Shown piece by piece: positions 38,176 through 47,454 of a DNA stretch of 64,000 nt. The notes beneath the pieces were generated by a model. The model saw only the letters and a program-made list of their open reading frames with translations, ran no database searches and had not been told where the DNA came from. Origin of the DNA: Orientia tsutsugamushi (GTDB lineage: Bacteria > Pseudomonadota > Alphaproteobacteria > Rickettsiales > Rickettsiaceae); assembly GCF_900327275.1 (NCBI RefSeq), contig NZ_LS398548.1:682001-746000 (forward strand). The letters run 5' to 3'. The translations under genes were made by a program, and so were the position numbers. Positions within the stretch are counted from its first letter, which is position 1. Every line of letters starts with the position of its first letter.

Positions 38176-38244
38176 TAAGAAATATACAACATACAAAATT
38201 TTACCTTTAATGTGTTGTATGCTACTTCTATTAGATGCTTTATA

Positions 38245-38700
38245 TCACACTACAAGTTCTATACTATACTGAACATTGAGAAGGCCATACTTTAAGGCCT
38301 CAATGTCCTTAACATGGCCGCACCATTCTTGACGAAAACTGTTCCATTTTAAGCCATGAAGGTGAATGTGGCGCTTAGTGTTTTCGTCTGGTTCAGAAGC
38401 AAATTTTAAAATCACAGCAGCTTTATTTTGCTGTTCTTTATCAAAAATATCTTTACCTATTGTAGTCCAATGATCCTGAACATTTGGATGTTGTGTTAAA
38501 GTTTCTTTTAGTGAAACAATTGCACCAAATAACGTATTTGCTGATAAGTGATCAAGCTTAGCTTTAGCAACTAATCCACCCATTTCGATAAGAGGTCGAG
38601 TAGGCATTTTACGTTCTTTAATTTTAAGGTTAACCTCATCCATGATTAGCCTAGCCTTTTTTTGTTGAAGAGTAATTTTTTGCTGCATAAGATTTGCCAT
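38245..38700 (-). CDS. traD: Ti-type conjugal transfer protein TraD
   Basis: 151 aa. The first ~85 residues match the small TraD of Ti-type plasmids: a basic helix (QQKKARLIMDEVNLKIKERK), then TRPLIEMGGLVAKAKLDHL. This is the pattern of a small relaxosome accessory protein, unrelated to F TraD. The second half (KFASEPDENTKRHIHLHGLK, WNSFRQEWCGHV) is an added domain of unknown role. It is divergent from the Ti-type traA (41325), as in Ti plasmids, where the origin of transfer lies between the two. The frame is intact. Confidence 0.75.
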   Translation of the reverse strand: MANLMQQKITLQQKKARLIMDEVNLKIKERKMPTRPLIEMGGLVAKAKLDHLSANTLFGAIVSLKETLTQHPNVQDHWTTIGKDIFDKEQQNKAAVILKFASEPDENTKRHIHLHGLKWNSFRQEWCGHVKDIEALKYGLLNVQYSIELVV

Positions 38701-38859
38701 GTTAGTAATTCAGAAAGATAAAAAAATCAGGCAAGAATATATCAAAATAAAATCCCAGTAAAGAAAAAAAACCGCGCCTACCAAACCAACATCAAATAAT
38801 TATAGTCAAAAAAACGTGAATTCAAGGTTAGAAGCTTCATTGAAAAATAAGCTTAAGCG
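38701..38859. other. Half of the traD/traA intergenic region (possible oriT)
   Basis: Non-coding. The other half is 41185-41324 on the far side of the intron. It contains a G+C-rich patch (ACCGCGCCTACC at ~38770-38781) unusual for this DNA. In Ti-type systems oriT lies between traA and traD; here that is inference. Confidence 0.35.
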
Positions 38860-38893
38860 GGTAGGTAAGCGCGAAAGCGCTTTTCCTCCCAAA

Positions 38894-38927
38894 GAACCGT
38901 ACAAGCGAATTACTCCGCATACGGCTC
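38894..38927 (-). ncRNA. Group II intron domain V
   Basis: 34-nt hairpin starting GAGCCGTATGCGGAGT and ending GCTTGTACGGTTC. Outer stem GAGCCGTA/TACGGTTC has the AGC-like catalytic triad region (here AGC within GAGCC) and the usual bulge. The intron ORF runs into it and stops at TAA inside the domain. Confidence 0.85.
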
Positions 38928-40625
38928 AAGCAATTTACAAACAGCTGCAATAAGTTGTCCGCGATTACTGTGTACTTGTCGATGGCAGTTTTCATGCAAT
39001 AAGCACAAATTGTTAATATGGTCAGTGCCACCACATCTTATAGGTGTTATATGATGTACATGAACACTTTCACCATTATCTATTAAATCAAAACAAACAA
39101 GACATTTACCCTTTTGTCTACGCCAAAGAATCTGCCTAGATTTAAACAAATACTTAGGGCTATCAGCCTGACGTTTATGCCAATATTCTCTAAGTTTTGA
39201 ATTATCAGGAGAAGATTTACCTTTAACAAGAATATGTCGTTTAATCGTTGTCCATTGTAATTTCCATAGATATAGATCTTTATTCATAAAGACCCAATTA
39301 TCATTTCTGCCTTTAATGCGACCCCAATACTTTTTCTTAAGCCATTCCCAGGATTTTTTAGGATGTTTTCTACATGCAAATCTTGCTTGTCGAATCCACA
39401 TCCAACAGTCTAAATTGGAAAAAATTTTCTTGGACACAACTTTGTTGAAATAACTGCACCATCCAAATATTTTAGAATTTAGATTATCAATTATTCTATC
39501 AATATTCCATGAGAAACTTTTTTTCCATTCTATTGACATTCGTTTTTTAAACGACTTTATAGAGTCTTTAGACGGTTTAACTAGTAGAGCTACACCTCTT
39601 CTTGTACTATTGGTTTTATATTGTCGAATATTAAATCCAAGGAAATCAAAACCTTCATTAATATGAAGTATCCTGGTTTTTTCCTTTGACAATTCTAAGC
39701 CTCTAATACTTAACCAATCATTAATAATACTTTTGGCTCTGATACATGAGCTTTCTGACTTAGCGCAAACGACAAAATCATCAGCGTATCTCACTAAAGC
39801 ATATTCGGATTTAGAATATAGGTGATCATACTTATTATAGATAATATTAAGTATATCACTCATTCCATGAAGAGTTATGTTTAAAAGTAATGGAGAAATT
39901 AATCCACCTTGTGGAGTACCAGCTGTTGTTTTGATAATTTGATAATCCTGCATTACACCAGATTTAAGCCATGCTTGAATCCAATTACGAGCAGGGAAAT
40001 TTCCTATAATTTTCAAAAGAAAATTATGATCAATATTATCAAATGCTCCTTTAATATCAGCATCTAATATCCAATTTCTATTGGTTCCATGTCGAATAAT
40101 ACCAGATATTCTCTGTATTGCATCGTGAGCGCTACGTCCAGGTCTAAAGCCATAGCTGCAACCTTCAAACTTAGCTTCCCAATATGGTTCAAGTGCTGAT
40201 TTTACAACAGCCTGTCTACACCTATCCACAATAGTTGGCAAGCCTAAAGGTCTAGATTCGCCATTACTTTTTGGTATGTATACACGCTTAATCGGTTTTA
40301 CAGATGATAGATTATTATCTGCTAACTTTTCCATCAACAGACTCCTTTCTTTATCTGTCTTAACAACTATTTTATCAATTCCAGGACTTTTTCGTCCTTT
40401 GTTGATTTGAGTAACACGTCTTATAGCAAGTAACCTATTTGCTCTTGATTTTAACATCAATCTTTGTAAGTTACCTACTAACTTCGTATTACCATTTGCG
40501 AATGCCCTATAAATACGTCTACGAAGATTATTAACCTTTTGTATAATTTCTTTCCAGTCTATTGAATGCCAATAGATTTTCTTGAAATTATCTTTAGTCT
40601 CAATTGTTACATTTGCGTTTAGCAT
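38910..40625 (-). CDS. ltrA: Group II intron reverse transcriptase/maturase with HNH endonuclease
   Basis: 571 aa. The reverse-transcriptase domain spans ~60-330, with VYIPKSNGESRPLGLPTI, CSYGFRPGRSAHDAIQ, GTPQGGLISPLLLNI and the active site VRYADDFVV. The maturase domain X follows (~370-450; KIFGWCSYFNKV). The C-terminal HNH domain has CLVCFDLI, HVHHITPIRCGGTDHINNLC and LLHENCHRQVH with both zinc-binding Cys pairs. The frame is complete, so splicing and target-primed mobility are plausible. The stop lies inside domain V. Start ATG of MLNANVTIE; a later start is possible. Confidence 0.93.
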   Translation of the reverse strand: MLNANVTIETKDNFKKIYWHSIDWKEIIQKVNNLRRRIYRAFANGNTKLVGNLQRLMLKSRANRLLAIRRVTQINKGRKSPGIDKIVVKTDKERSLLMEKLADNNLSSVKPIKRVYIPKSNGESRPLGLPTIVDRCRQAVVKSALEPYWEAKFEGCSYGFRPGRSAHDAIQRISGIIRHGTNRNWILDADIKGAFDNIDHNFLLKIIGNFPARNWIQAWLKSGVMQDYQIIKTTAGTPQGGLISPLLLNITLHGMSDILNIIYNKYDHLYSKSEYALVRYADDFVVCAKSESSCIRAKSIINDWLSIRGLELSKEKTRILHINEGFDFLGFNIRQYKTNSTRRGVALLVKPSKDSIKSFKKRMSIEWKKSFSWNIDRIIDNLNSKIFGWCSYFNKVVSKKIFSNLDCWMWIRQARFACRKHPKKSWEWLKKKYWGRIKGRNDNWVFMNKDLYLWKLQWTTIKRHILVKGKSSPDNSKLREYWHKRQADSPKYLFKSRQILWRRQKGKCLVCFDLIDNGESVHVHHITPIRCGGTDHINNLCLLHENCHRQVHSNRGQLIAAVCKLLEPYAE

Positions 40626-41194
40626 CCAACTTTTCCAATTAATTCATAATCTTGTTTACCTATTTAGGGTAAATCACCAGTCTTAAGTTAGCATCATTTC
40701 TGATTAGCATATAAATGCCTATACACTCAGTTATTAATTTCTGTAGTCTTTCGACTTAGTGTCATTTGCTTTCTAAGACCTCTCTTACCTACTATCAGTT
40801 GCCTAATAATAGGCTTACCATGTTTCACTCATCAGAGAGACGTTAAGTTGGTTATCTTCTTTATACCGAGGAGCTGGCATTTTTAAAGAAGGCTGCGTAT
40901 TCCTTCTTACAGCTAAGCTTTTCAGCTTTATCCTTATAACAGAATTTATCTGGAGTATCTGCTTCTGCATTGACGATATTTTCCATACGAAGATTCACTT
41001 TCGTTTAACCAATTTTAACTTTACCTTGCCCCTATTTCCCATCCAGATTAGTACTTTAGTTAGGCTTTCTATCGCGCTTAGTACAAGACCGTTACCAATC
41101 TCGCACCGCAATAGCGGTAACTAAGGTTTAAATGCAACCTTGCTACATTTCTGTAGTCTCTGTTTGAGCGACCTCATGTCGCACTACGCAATAT

Positions 41195-41212
41195 GCAATC
41201 TATAAAGATTGC
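41195..41212. other. Hairpin 10 nt from the intron 5' splice site
   Basis: Perfect stem GCAATCT, loop ATAA, AGATTGC in the 5' exon. It could be the terminator-like hairpin some group II introns use as a target, or a part of the transfer origin. Confidence 0.45.
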
Positions 41213-41324
41213 TGCTAAAAAATGAGTACTCATTAACCGATTGAATGTTAAAAAAAAGAAGTTTGTGCTAGCAAAATCAAAAAAACCATGCTAACTTAAA
41301 ACTCAGGTGAGAATTGGTATTGAG

Positions 41325-42347
41325 ATGGCTATACAGTTTGCAAGGATTGAATTTTTACGTAGAAGTGAAGGAGGTGATAGTTGTCGTAAGGCAGCGTATA
41401 ATGCAAGAACTATTGTTAAAAATAAGCAGACAGGTATAAGGTATAACTTCTCTCGTAAGAAAGATAACGTATATCATACAGTGCTGATACCGGATTATGT
41501 AAAACAAGAATTCAAGAATATTCAAACATTAATGAATGAGGTAGAACGAACAGCAAAAAAAGACAACAGCCAGTTGTTGAAGGATATAGTAATAGCATTG
41601 CCAGACGAGAAGGAGCTAAATTTAGAGCATAGAATAGAACTAACTCATCGAATAGTTGATGCAATGGAATGGGTGCAAAATGGTCTTGGAGTACAGATAG
41701 ACATTCATAAGCCTCAAATAGGAGATAAAAACTGGCATGTGCATATATTGGTTACTACAAGAAGATTTAAAGAGAATGGTGAAGAATTGGGTGATAAAGC
41801 TGTTGACTTAGAGGCTAAATTTATAACAGTAAAAGGTCAGTGGCGTATTATTAAAGATTCCAAGATGATTCATGAAATAGCAAAAGAAGAAACTAATGCA
41901 TATTTCGCTGAATTAGGCTTACCATATAGAGTTGACGAGACAAGCGAAGTACCTGGAAAGCATATTGGACCTCGTAGAATTAGGAATTTAATTAATGAAG
42001 TATTAAATGAAAATGAGTTACGTAAAGAGGCTCATTTGAAGATTATTAATGATGCTGACGTAATAACAGATTCTATAACACATTACAAATCTATTTTTAC
42101 TAAGCAGGATGTTGAAAAAGCAGTAAAAGATATACCAGATCTAACAGCAAGAGAACAGTTAGTTCAGAAAGTGCTTAGTTCAAATAGAATACTAGAGTTA
42201 TACCATGATGATGGTGAAAGTAGCAAATATTTTACGACAAGTGAGGTTCGAAATGAGGAGACAAGAATAATCAGAATAGCTAATAAAATCAATAATCAGT
42301 TTATTACAACGATATTTACAATCTTAAAAGTGATATCGAAGGTCTAG
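41325..42347 (+). pseudogene. traA: Ti-type TraA relaxase domain (5' part of split traA)
   Basis: 340 residues of a MobA/MobL-type relaxase, the enzyme that nicks oriT and binds the transferred strand. It has AIQFARIEFLRRSEGG, SCRKAAYNARTI (catalytic Tyr region) and the HxH metal site NWHVHILVTTRRF at ~141-153. The region after 230 leads to the helicase. The frame breaks near 42305: ISKV-stop here, while NLKSDIEGLANVSEEQKQAL continues in another frame. I start at the ATG of MAIQF; a GTG six codons upstream is also open. The relaxase part itself is complete and could work alone. Confidence 0.82.
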
Positions 42348-42388
42348 CAAATGTTAGTGAAGAACAGAAACAAGCGCTAAGGCATATT

Positions 42389-44164
42389 TTGCTTAGCACT
42401 AGTGGAGTTAGAGTCTTAAGAGGAAGATCTGGTACAGGAAAATCTTATGTTTTAATAAAAGCGCATAAGCTCGCAACAAATCGTGGACAAAAAGTTATTG
42501 GTCTTGCTCCTACTCATGAGGCAGTATCAGAGCTGAGGAGCAAAGGTTATACAGAGGTCTATACAGTAAAAGGATTTTTATATAATCGAAAAAAAATTTT
42601 TATGCAAGACAGCTTAATAGTAGTAGATGAAGCTGGAATGGTAGGTACTAAAGCTTATGCAGAGCTGTTTAGAGTAGTTAGAAACAATAATTGTCAACTG
42701 ATACTTGCTGGAGATGAAAAGCAGTTAGCTTCAATAGAAAGAGGTGGAATGTTTGAGATGCTGAGTAATATTTTTGGTTCACATGTTTTAGTAAATATTC
42801 GAAGACAAAGTAAAAACTGGAGCAGAAAAGCAGCAATGGAGTTTGCTGAGAGTAATATTTTAAGCGGTATAACCTTACTGAGGCAAAATAACTGCGTTAG
42901 GTTTGATAATACGTTGCAGGACTCAATGAGTAAGTTAATATACAACTGGAGTTTAAGCAAATTTAAACCACATGAAAAACTGGTAATTACAGTACGTAAT
43001 AAAGATGTCGACATTCTTAATTCAAGTATTAGGTCTTTGTTAAAAGCAAATGGTACGCTAAAAGGCAAAGAATATAGGCGTTCAATTGCTGGAAGGGAAG
43101 AGTCCTATATGTTAGGAGATAGAATCGTATTTCAAACAAACGATAAGGATTTACAAATACAAAATAGTGAATTTGCAACTTTAACTTCGGTTAGTAAAAA
43201 TAAATTTATAGCTAAGACAGATGCAGGAAAAAAGGTGAGTTTTGATCCTAGTAAAATACAATTTAAACATAGCTATGCAAGTACTGTTTATAAGGTCCAG
43301 GGAGCTTCTATAAAAGATGTATATGTTTTGCATAATGGAGTAAGTAATATAAGCAGCTCATACGTAGCTATGACAAGGCATATAAAGAGCTTAAAGTTAT
43401 ATTGCAATAATGAAGCAACTAAAAGCGTTAACAGCTTAATAAATCAGCTCAGCAGACCAAATGAGAAATCAGCTAGCATAACTCTGAAAACTGCTCATGA
43501 TTTTGAGAAAGAACGGACAAAGACAACTGTTTTTAGTAAAGTTTTTAGTAAAGTTGAAAACTGGTTTAAGTCTATAATCAATGATATCAATGATAGATCT
43601 CATGTGAATGAAGAATATTATCATTTTACCGCTAAACCAGATCAAGAAGCTAAAGTAGAAAAAGTCCAGCAAGAGAATAGCATAAAGCAATGCACCACCA
43701 AAGATATTTCTACTCCATTGTTTATGCAAATCAAAGAACAAAGACAATATGATTATGATGTAACCATTCTGTCAGCAGAAGGAAAAACGATATCAAGTTT
43801 TCAGGAAGCTGGCATTGATAGCAGAATGGTATATAGCTCAAATGTAAATAATTTGAAGTACTATCAACCATTTCAAGGAGAAAAGATTCTTATAGCTGCA
43901 AATAATTATAAACAGAATAAAGAATATGTAAGCACTATAAACGAGGCTGCAAAAGTACTGACAAGCAAAGGAGCAATCACTAGCATCGTAGTTCCTTCAG
44001 AAGGTGAAGATTTTAACGAAATGCTAAAAAATAAAGGAGCCACAGCTGTTAAGGAGCTTATGATACCTGAAATCATGAAGTTAATTAATACTCAGAACGT
44101 AAAAACAGAGTCTGAACAAGTGGTGAAAACTAACATAGCTCCAAAAATTGGAGTTAGACGGTAG
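42389..44164 (+). pseudogene. traA: Ti-type TraA helicase domain with degenerate Toprim tail (3' part of split traA)
   Basis: The homologous frame begins at about 42315 without a start codon, and the first ATG-like start is at 42389. It encodes a RecD/TraI-like SF1B helicase: VLRGRSGTGKSYVL (Walker A), DSLIVVDEAGMVGT (Walker B), LILAGDEKQLASIERGG (motif III) and HSYASTVYKVQGASIKDVYV (motif V/VI region), then SYVAMTRHIKSL. The last ~150 residues look like a Toprim domain (VTILSAEGKTISSF; KILIAANNYKQNKE), but the DxD motif has become NNY. Walker motifs are intact. It needs the upstream frame restored to be joined to the relaxase. Confidence 0.8.
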
Positions 44165-44282
44165 TGCTGAAGATTTGAAATTGAATGTAAGCTATTCATT
44201 CATAGAGCAAATTACAAAATGAGCTATACATAACAGCTCACAGTGATGTTTGTAATTTGCATTATGCCCTGCTAAGATAATA

Positions 44283-46364
44283 ATGACTATATATGTTCTT
44301 CATAATAATGGTGTATGCATAGAAAGTTCTAACATAAGCATGATAGGGAATGCAGAGCAAATACGGTTGTACTACAATGTGCAAGCTACAAAAAATGTTG
44401 CTAACCTAATAGAGCAGCTTAGCACAGCTAAGACAGACTCTATCAATTCAAAAGAGGAGAATAATGATGTTCAAGCAAATGAAGTAAGGCAATATCAATC
44501 TGCTCAAAACTATAGAAAAAACGATTATTATTCAAATAGCAAGGAAGAACTACAAAAATTGAGGGATGCAATAGCTTATAGAGCTGACACTATAGCTCGT
44601 GATATTCTTGGAGATCCAAATAACCGCCTATCTAAACACGGAAGATTACGTTGGGAAGACACTGGCAAAATACAAGTAACCACCGAGGGCAAGTACGCTG
44701 GACAATGGTATGACTTCAGCACAGGACAAGGTAGTAATTTATTATCTCTGCTTCAAAGAGAAAGAGGAGGCAGCTTTTTTGAGGCAAAGGAATATTTGAA
44801 AAGTATGGTTGGAATGTCTAATATTAGTCAACGGTATCAGAGACCGCCTAAGACTGACGATTCTCAACAATACACTCAACAATCTGAAAGTGTTAAAATC
44901 GCAAAAGTTCAAAACTTGTATGAACGATCAAGCAGAATACATGGTTATGAGATAGATACGAGCCCAAGCGCAGAAGTTGAAATAGTAAAAAAGTATCTTG
45001 AAAATCGTGGTATTACTTTTGACAAAAGCACCGCAAGTTCAGACTTAAAAGCAAGTATACTGTTTGATACTCAAACGAGAGAAAATTATCCAGCATTTAC
45101 AGCTTTTGCAAGAAATTCAAAAGGGGAAATTACCGGAGTACAGGCCGTATATCTAAATTTGGCAGGAGATAAGGCGAATATTTCAATTAACAGAAGATCT
45201 TTCGGTAAAATCAGCGGATCGTTCATAACAATCGCAAAGCGAAATGCGAATGACCCTAATATAACAATTATAGCAGAAGGCGCTGAAACAGCATTGAGCT
45301 TGCAGCAATCAGGCATTAAAGGTAATATCATTGCTAGTGCAGGAATTTCGAATTTGAGAAATTATTCACCATTTCCTGGTGAAAAAATCATCATTGCAGC
45401 AGATAATGATAGCAAAAATCCTATAACTAATAATACTGTAATTAAAGCTGCAAAAACGTTAGAAATGAAGGGAGCGATAACTTGTATAGTCAAACCACCA
45501 GAAAATGGTGATTTTAATAATCTGTTGCAAAGTTGTGGAGACCAGTCAATTAGAGACATTATAGAACCTGAAATTACTAAACTGACTAAGGCAGTTGAAA
45601 CAACCAAACTTACTCAAACAGAAAATAATAGTATAGAAAAACAAAATAATATTACGAATGTTAAAGAATTGTATAATAAATCTTCATCTCTATACTACTT
45701 TAAACAAGAAGAGGAAGCTAAGGTGGAAACGATAGTAGTAAACAAATTTTTAGAAAACCATACAGGAATTTATAGTGCAAAAATCTTTAACAATTCTAAT
45801 TTAAGGGCAAATATGGTTTTTGATGAAGAGACTCAAAAATCCTGGCCTGCACTCACTATTTTTGTTAAAAATGACAAAGATGAAATTACTGGAGCTAAGA
45901 TATTAGCTCTGAATTCAAAAACATGTAATAAAGCTGATGTAGCTGAAAAATCTGTTGGTACAATTAGTGGGTCATTTGCTGAAATTGCTCAACAGAATTC
46001 AAAATACTCACCTGTAACAATCATTACAAAGGATATTGAAACAGCGTTAACCATTAGGCAAGCTGGAGTCGAAGGAAAAATCTTATGTGCAATTGAAGCC
46101 GAAAATTTGCAAAACTATAATCCTGGCCCAAAAGAAAAGATCATTCTAGCAGTTAAAAATGACGTAAATACTGAAAAAGCTGAAAAAGTTCTGGAGGATA
46201 AGGAAGCAGTAGTCTGTACAGTCAAAAATGACTTCAATAATGTATTAAAAACTCAAGGATTATATGCTGTTAGAAATATTATCAGCCCTGAAATAAGAAA
46301 ACTTAATGAAAAAATTGAATCAATACAAACTAATATACAACCAGGATTATGTCCGAAACACTAG
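44283..46364 (+). CDS. Toprim/DUF3991-type protein fused to a helicase end
   Basis: 693 aa. Residues 1-50 (MTIYVLHNNGVCIESSNISM) resemble the last helicase motif of traA (DVYVLHNGVSNISSSYVAMT), so the gene begins inside another traA-like copy. Residues ~80-180 form a primase-like DUF3991/CHC2-type domain (LRWEDTGKIQVTTEGKYAGQ; WYDFSTGQGSNLLSLLQ). Then comes a Toprim domain with its key residues (IIAEGAETALSLQQSG; EKIIIAADNDSKN). A second Toprim-like domain (~480-660) has lost the DxD motif (EKIILAVKNDVN). It may prime or process transferred DNA. The first 50 residues may not be native. Confidence 0.72.
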   Translation: MTIYVLHNNGVCIESSNISMIGNAEQIRLYYNVQATKNVANLIEQLSTAKTDSINSKEENNDVQANEVRQYQSAQNYRKNDYYSNSKEELQKLRDAIAYRADTIARDILGDPNNRLSKHGRLRWEDTGKIQVTTEGKYAGQWYDFSTGQGSNLLSLLQRERGGSFFEAKEYLKSMVGMSNISQRYQRPPKTDDSQQYTQQSESVKIAKVQNLYERSSRIHGYEIDTSPSAEVEIVKKYLENRGITFDKSTASSDLKASILFDTQTRENYPAFTAFARNSKGEITGVQAVYLNLAGDKANISINRRSFGKISGSFITIAKRNANDPNITIIAEGAETALSLQQSGIKGNIIASAGISNLRNYSPFPGEKIIIAADNDSKNPITNNTVIKAAKTLEMKGAITCIVKPPENGDFNNLLQSCGDQSIRDIIEPEITKLTKAVETTKLTQTENNSIEKQNNITNVKELYNKSSSLYYFKQEEEAKVETIVVNKFLENHTGIYSAKIFNNSNLRANMVFDEETQKSWPALTIFVKNDKDEITGAKILALNSKTCNKADVAEKSVGTISGSFAEIAQQNSKYSPVTIITKDIETALTIRQAGVEGKILCAIEAENLQNYNPGPKEKIILAVKNDVNTEKAEKVLEDKEAVVCTVKNDFNNVLKTQGLYAVRNIISPEIRKLNEKIESIQTNIQPGLCPKH

Positions 46365-46415
46365 GCAGAGTATGACACAGCATTTTTTATTTAAAAAACT
46401 ATAGAGTGAAAAAAT

Positions 46416-47435
46416 ATGACAAAACAATTAAAGCATGATTCATTGGCAAAGACAATCATGAGCGATCCAGTTGCTGCACAAGAATTTCTAGAGTATTATT
46501 TACCAAGCGATTTCAAGAGTTTAATAGATTTATCACAAATAAAAGTAGAGCAAGAGAGTTATATAGAAGAATCGTTAAAGAAAAAATACAGTGATATCGT
46601 CTATAAAGTTGCAACCAAAAAACATGGCAATGCTTTTATTTATATATTAATTGAAGCTCAATCAACCGTCGATTATTGGACAGCTCTGCGGTTATGGAGA
46701 TACACATTGTTATTGTGCGAAAGGCATAAGAAAGAAAAAACTAAATTACCATTAGTGTATAATTTAGTGATCTACAACGGCAAAGAAGTCTACAACGCAC
46801 CTAGGAATTTGTGGGATTTATTTACCGATTCAATGATAGCTAAGCAATTAATGACCTCTGACTATCAATTAGTCGATTTACAAAGTATGTCGAATGATGA
46901 AATTGTTAGGAAAAAGCATATCGGAATGCTCGAATATATGCTAAAGCACATTCATCAACGAGATATGTTAAAGCTTTGGGAAGAGTTTCTAATAAAGTTC
47001 AAACATGTTTTAATACTTGATAAAGAAAAAGGCTATATTTACCTAAGATCATTTTTATGGTATACTGATACTAAATTACTAGAGAGTCAGCAACCAGAAT
47101 TAGAGCAGGTTCTGGCTAAGTATTTATCTGAAGAAGAAAAAAGTAATATTATGAGAACTATTGCTGCAAAATATATTGATGAAGGTATAGAGATTGGTGA
47201 AACTAAAGGCAGAGCTGAAGGTATAGAGATTGGTGAGATTAAAGGCATAGCTAAAGGCAGAGCTGAAGGCAGAGCTGAAGGCAGAGCTGAAGGCATAGAG
47301 ATTGGTGAAGTAAAGGCTAAACAAGAGCTTGCAAGGAACTTATTAAAAGCTGGCTTTTCAGTTGAATTTATTTCTGAAAATACCGGATTGTCAAAAGAAG
47401 AAGTGATTAATTTAAAAAATAACATAGAGTATTAA
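46416..47435 (+). CDS. Rpn-family nuclease (PD-(D/E)XK), second type
   Basis: 339 aa. It starts MTKQLKHDSLAKTIMSDPVA, and the nuclease core is in KKKYSDIVYKVATKKHGNAF, IYILIEAQSTVDYWTALRLW (D and ExQ). It is only distantly similar to the 37165 protein. Residues ~265-310 carry repeats of AEGIEIGE and AEGRAEGRAEG. The tail (GFSVEFISENTGLSKEEV) is identical to that at 370-476. It is complete, with a ribosome site weak but present (GAGTGAAAAA). Convergent with traD, sharing a palindrome at the stop codons. Confidence 0.85.
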   Translation: MTKQLKHDSLAKTIMSDPVAAQEFLEYYLPSDFKSLIDLSQIKVEQESYIEESLKKKYSDIVYKVATKKHGNAFIYILIEAQSTVDYWTALRLWRYTLLLCERHKKEKTKLPLVYNLVIYNGKEVYNAPRNLWDLFTDSMIAKQLMTSDYQLVDLQSMSNDEIVRKKHIGMLEYMLKHIHQRDMLKLWEEFLIKFKHVLILDKEKGYIYLRSFLWYTDTKLLESQQPELEQVLAKYLSEEEKSNIMRTIAAKYIDEGIEIGETKGRAEGIEIGEIKGIAKGRAEGRAEGRAEGIEIGEVKAKQELARNLLKAGFSVEFISENTGLSKEEVINLKNNIEY

Positions 47436-47454
47436 TTTTTCGAATTAATACTCT
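47426..47454. terminator. Perfect 12-bp inverted repeat between convergent genes
   Basis: Identical to 467-495. It contains the stop codons of Rpn and traD, both read as Glu-Tyr-stop. Confidence 0.5.

Larger units (their letters stand above)
38860..41184 (-). mobile_element. Group II intron with encoded reverse transcriptase
   Basis: About 2.3 kb. The 5' end is GTGCGACATGAGGTCGC at 41184 going down, matching the group II GUGYGAC start. Domain V is at 38894-38927 and a domain VI-like hairpin (GGGAGG...CCTACCC) follows to about 38860. The ORF begins at 40625 after ~560 bp of ribozyme sequence. The exact 3' end is uncertain by a few bases. It sits between the divergent Ti-type traD and traA. 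Confidence 0.85.
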
